DNA of 17,167 nucleotides from JAIBBG01 sp043748015. GTDB taxonomy: Bacteria > Bacteroidota > Bacteroidia > Flavobacteriales_D > Sanyastnellaceae. The position numbers were made by a program, and so were the translations under genes. This document shows positions 16,901 to 17,167 of this stretch, one piece after another; within the stretch, counting starts at the first letter, position 1; every line of letters begins with the position of its first letter. The notes under the pieces were generated by a model, which worked only from the letters and a program-made list of their open reading frames with translations, was not told the DNA's origin and searched no databases. The stretch lies in NCBI GenBank assembly GCA_043748015.1, contig JAYTOA010000067.1, positions 1 through 17,167 on the forward strand. Reading direction: 5' to 3'.

Positions 16901-17158
16901 CCAAACAACGACGGCATCAACGACGTCCTGTTTGTGATGGGGGCAGATTTTGACCCGAAAAGATTTTCCTTTATGGTTTTCAACCGCTTTGGAGATAAGG
17001 TTTTCGAAACTAACGATCACACCATACCATGGGTGGGTGATACCTACAATGGAGAATATTTCGTTCCAAACGGCACCTATAACTGGATTGCGGTAGTTGT
17101 TTCAAAAACCACCGGAGAAAGAAAAGAATTGTCAGGTTATATCAATCTGTTCCGATAG
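13964..17158 (+). CDS. Giant secreted T9SS type B surface protein, paralogue of the preceding gene with one inserted two-Cys module
   Basis: 1064 residues from ATG 13964, which starts a classical signal peptide (MKRILLFLNLLIVANLMYSQ). Domains: CUB-like about 22-150 (YVSIFDGDNTSAPSLG); PKD 1 about 154-260 (WNFDDG at 204); P-domain-like 275-476 (FVNMEHSYMGDLGVFITCPD; LNGQWSFSVTD at 449); Ig-like 480-553 and 556-638; one 78-residue two-Cys module at 646-724 (Cys653 and Cys707, 54 apart, SGVW turn, FDP) like those of the first adhesin; Ig-like 726-798; PKD domains about 801-882 and 884-968 (WNWQFG at 916); gliding-type sorting domain 972-1064 with NSFTPNNDGINDVL, FNRFG and a terminal LSGYINLFR. 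It is complete, ending 9 nt before the window edge. Whether a PorP/SprF-like gene follows, as is common for type B proteins, cannot be seen. Confidence 0.88.
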   Translation: MKRILLFLNLLIVANLMYSQCGTPGWFCMETGNFVVSDGNILTDDGGGGPYTDANYTMTLCPDTPGDVVQLTFNAFAMQTSPNANNSDYVSIFDGDNTSAPSLGSYTGTSIQGLQITGTVFNVSGCLTIVFNDNSVANTTFPGFEAEIQCTTPCANPTNGSQILSPDLVTPGIQTVQVCMNADVTFGSQGSFAEPGFNLTKYIWNFDDGTILNNANGNPVTHAFSEPGEYVVTLTVEDDNFGDDPVGCQSLNVIPLQVLVSTIPTYSGMTDLVSCIGESVIGTVVVGDPNAIPIGTEIGGGASGTTWTALPPQVVAGQTYLADGAGFAYSTSLTFDFFEPGATLTNCNDLLNIFVNMEHSYMGDLGVFITCPDGTMVNLVTWGTNGGGGTYLGVAIDDENTSPGVGWDYWWTPTATNGTWGQNATGNTSLPSGTYQPSGNLCDLVGCPLNGQWSFSVTDNLAIDNGYIFAWGIGFAPSLFPDITTFTPIIGAGPDSSYWVITPPTSGGQWITDITPDGDEISITATTVGTYDYTYVVINNFGCQFDSTIQLIVQQAPQVNAGLDQLYSCGTVNLNATLDGGTPMGAFIWDWNPTTGLSSSNTQNTTVNTLTQTTTFHVTGYPTGHPQCSSTDEVIVSIDPLGDPGENATITRCSTDAPFPMLPQLGGNPVTSGVWYNPSLVAIPSGQFDPMVDPPGNYLYSVQFGNCEAHAVLTINMAGPTIISIPNDTSICELGSVNMELYSLFNGQPNFTYTWTYDGNVVSGQTSATYAPANSGEVCLNVLDACGYSVTNCFQVEVKPAIDVQFSFDTTAACWPHTFQMTNLVDPTLYSSSIWEISDGITYQNTPLQSHDFLAPGTYTVKLTLTNILGCSYSNTQTVIAYPEPVAGYSATPQPTNILDTEIHFTDASQGNIVAWNWQFGTGLAASASANPVVEFPNGAGDIYPVMLTVTDINNCVDVITAEIVINDILSVYIPNSFTPNNDGINDVLFVMGADFDPKRFSFMVFNRFGDKVFETNDHTIPWVGDTYNGEYFVPNGTYNWIAVVVSKTTGERKELSGYINLFR
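15902..16135 (+). repeat. Single copy of the 80-residue two-Cys module in the third adhesin
   Basis: The segment beginning NATITRCSTDAPFPMLPQLG matches the module of the first adhesin (for example NATINVCQNGTPFNMLNYLG) in cysteine spacing (54), the G-x-W turn, the F-[ND]-P turn, GNYLYS and LTIN. The second adhesin lacks it at the equivalent point. Confidence 0.85.
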
Positions 17159-17167
17159 AATTAAAAA

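Noticed and set aside
1..17167. tRNA, rRNA, riboswitch, insertion sequence or integrase gene
   Set aside because: I found no sequence or protein pattern supporting any of these in the window.

Overview
The window looks like a piece of chromosome from a free-living or environmental member of the Bacteroidota. The evidence is several proteins with type IX secretion (T9SS) sorting domains, PKD-rich giant surface proteins, A-rich rather than Shine-Dalgarno leaders, and recurrent TAnnTTTG elements of the Bacteroidota -7 promoter type. Genus cannot be decided from the sequence.

Layout. (1) 1-396, minus strand: N-terminal part of a type I restriction-modification methyltransferase subunit (HsdM), cut by the window edge. 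(2) 397-1090: gene-poor, with a cluster of hairpins (467-594 and 672-687) and a decayed LuxR-type response-regulator remnant. (3) 1091-4988, minus strand: a secreted 863-residue T9SS type A protein built from a 292-residue duplication, preceded by the tRNA thiolase gene mnmA. (4) 5125-7006, plus strand: an ECF sigma factor overlapping by 26 nt with a membrane protein. That protein has an anti-sigma-like cytoplasmic tail, one transmembrane segment, two PKD domains and a divergent gliding-type (T9SS type B-like) C-terminal domain. The pair ends in a strong terminator. (5) 7265-17158, plus strand: three consecutive genes for giant secreted proteins (1157, 966 and 1064 aa), all with intact T9SS type B C-terminal domains.

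Most interesting reading (inference): regions 4 and 5 form one surface-adhesin system. The sigma factor would drive the adhesin genes, and its membrane partner carries a periplasmic look-alike of the cargo sorting domain, so it could sense T9SS cargo or secretion status. A CAAC(C/T)...CG-type motif pair with a 14-16 nt spacer recurs upstream of the sigma gene and of all three adhesin genes, which fits a shared ECF regulon but is short and needs testing. The adhesins are mosaics: the first carries eight copies of a roughly 80-residue two-cysteine module, one copy of the same module is inserted in the third, and the second and third are otherwise colinear paralogues (CUB-like, PKD, P-domain-like, Ig/PKD, sorting domain).
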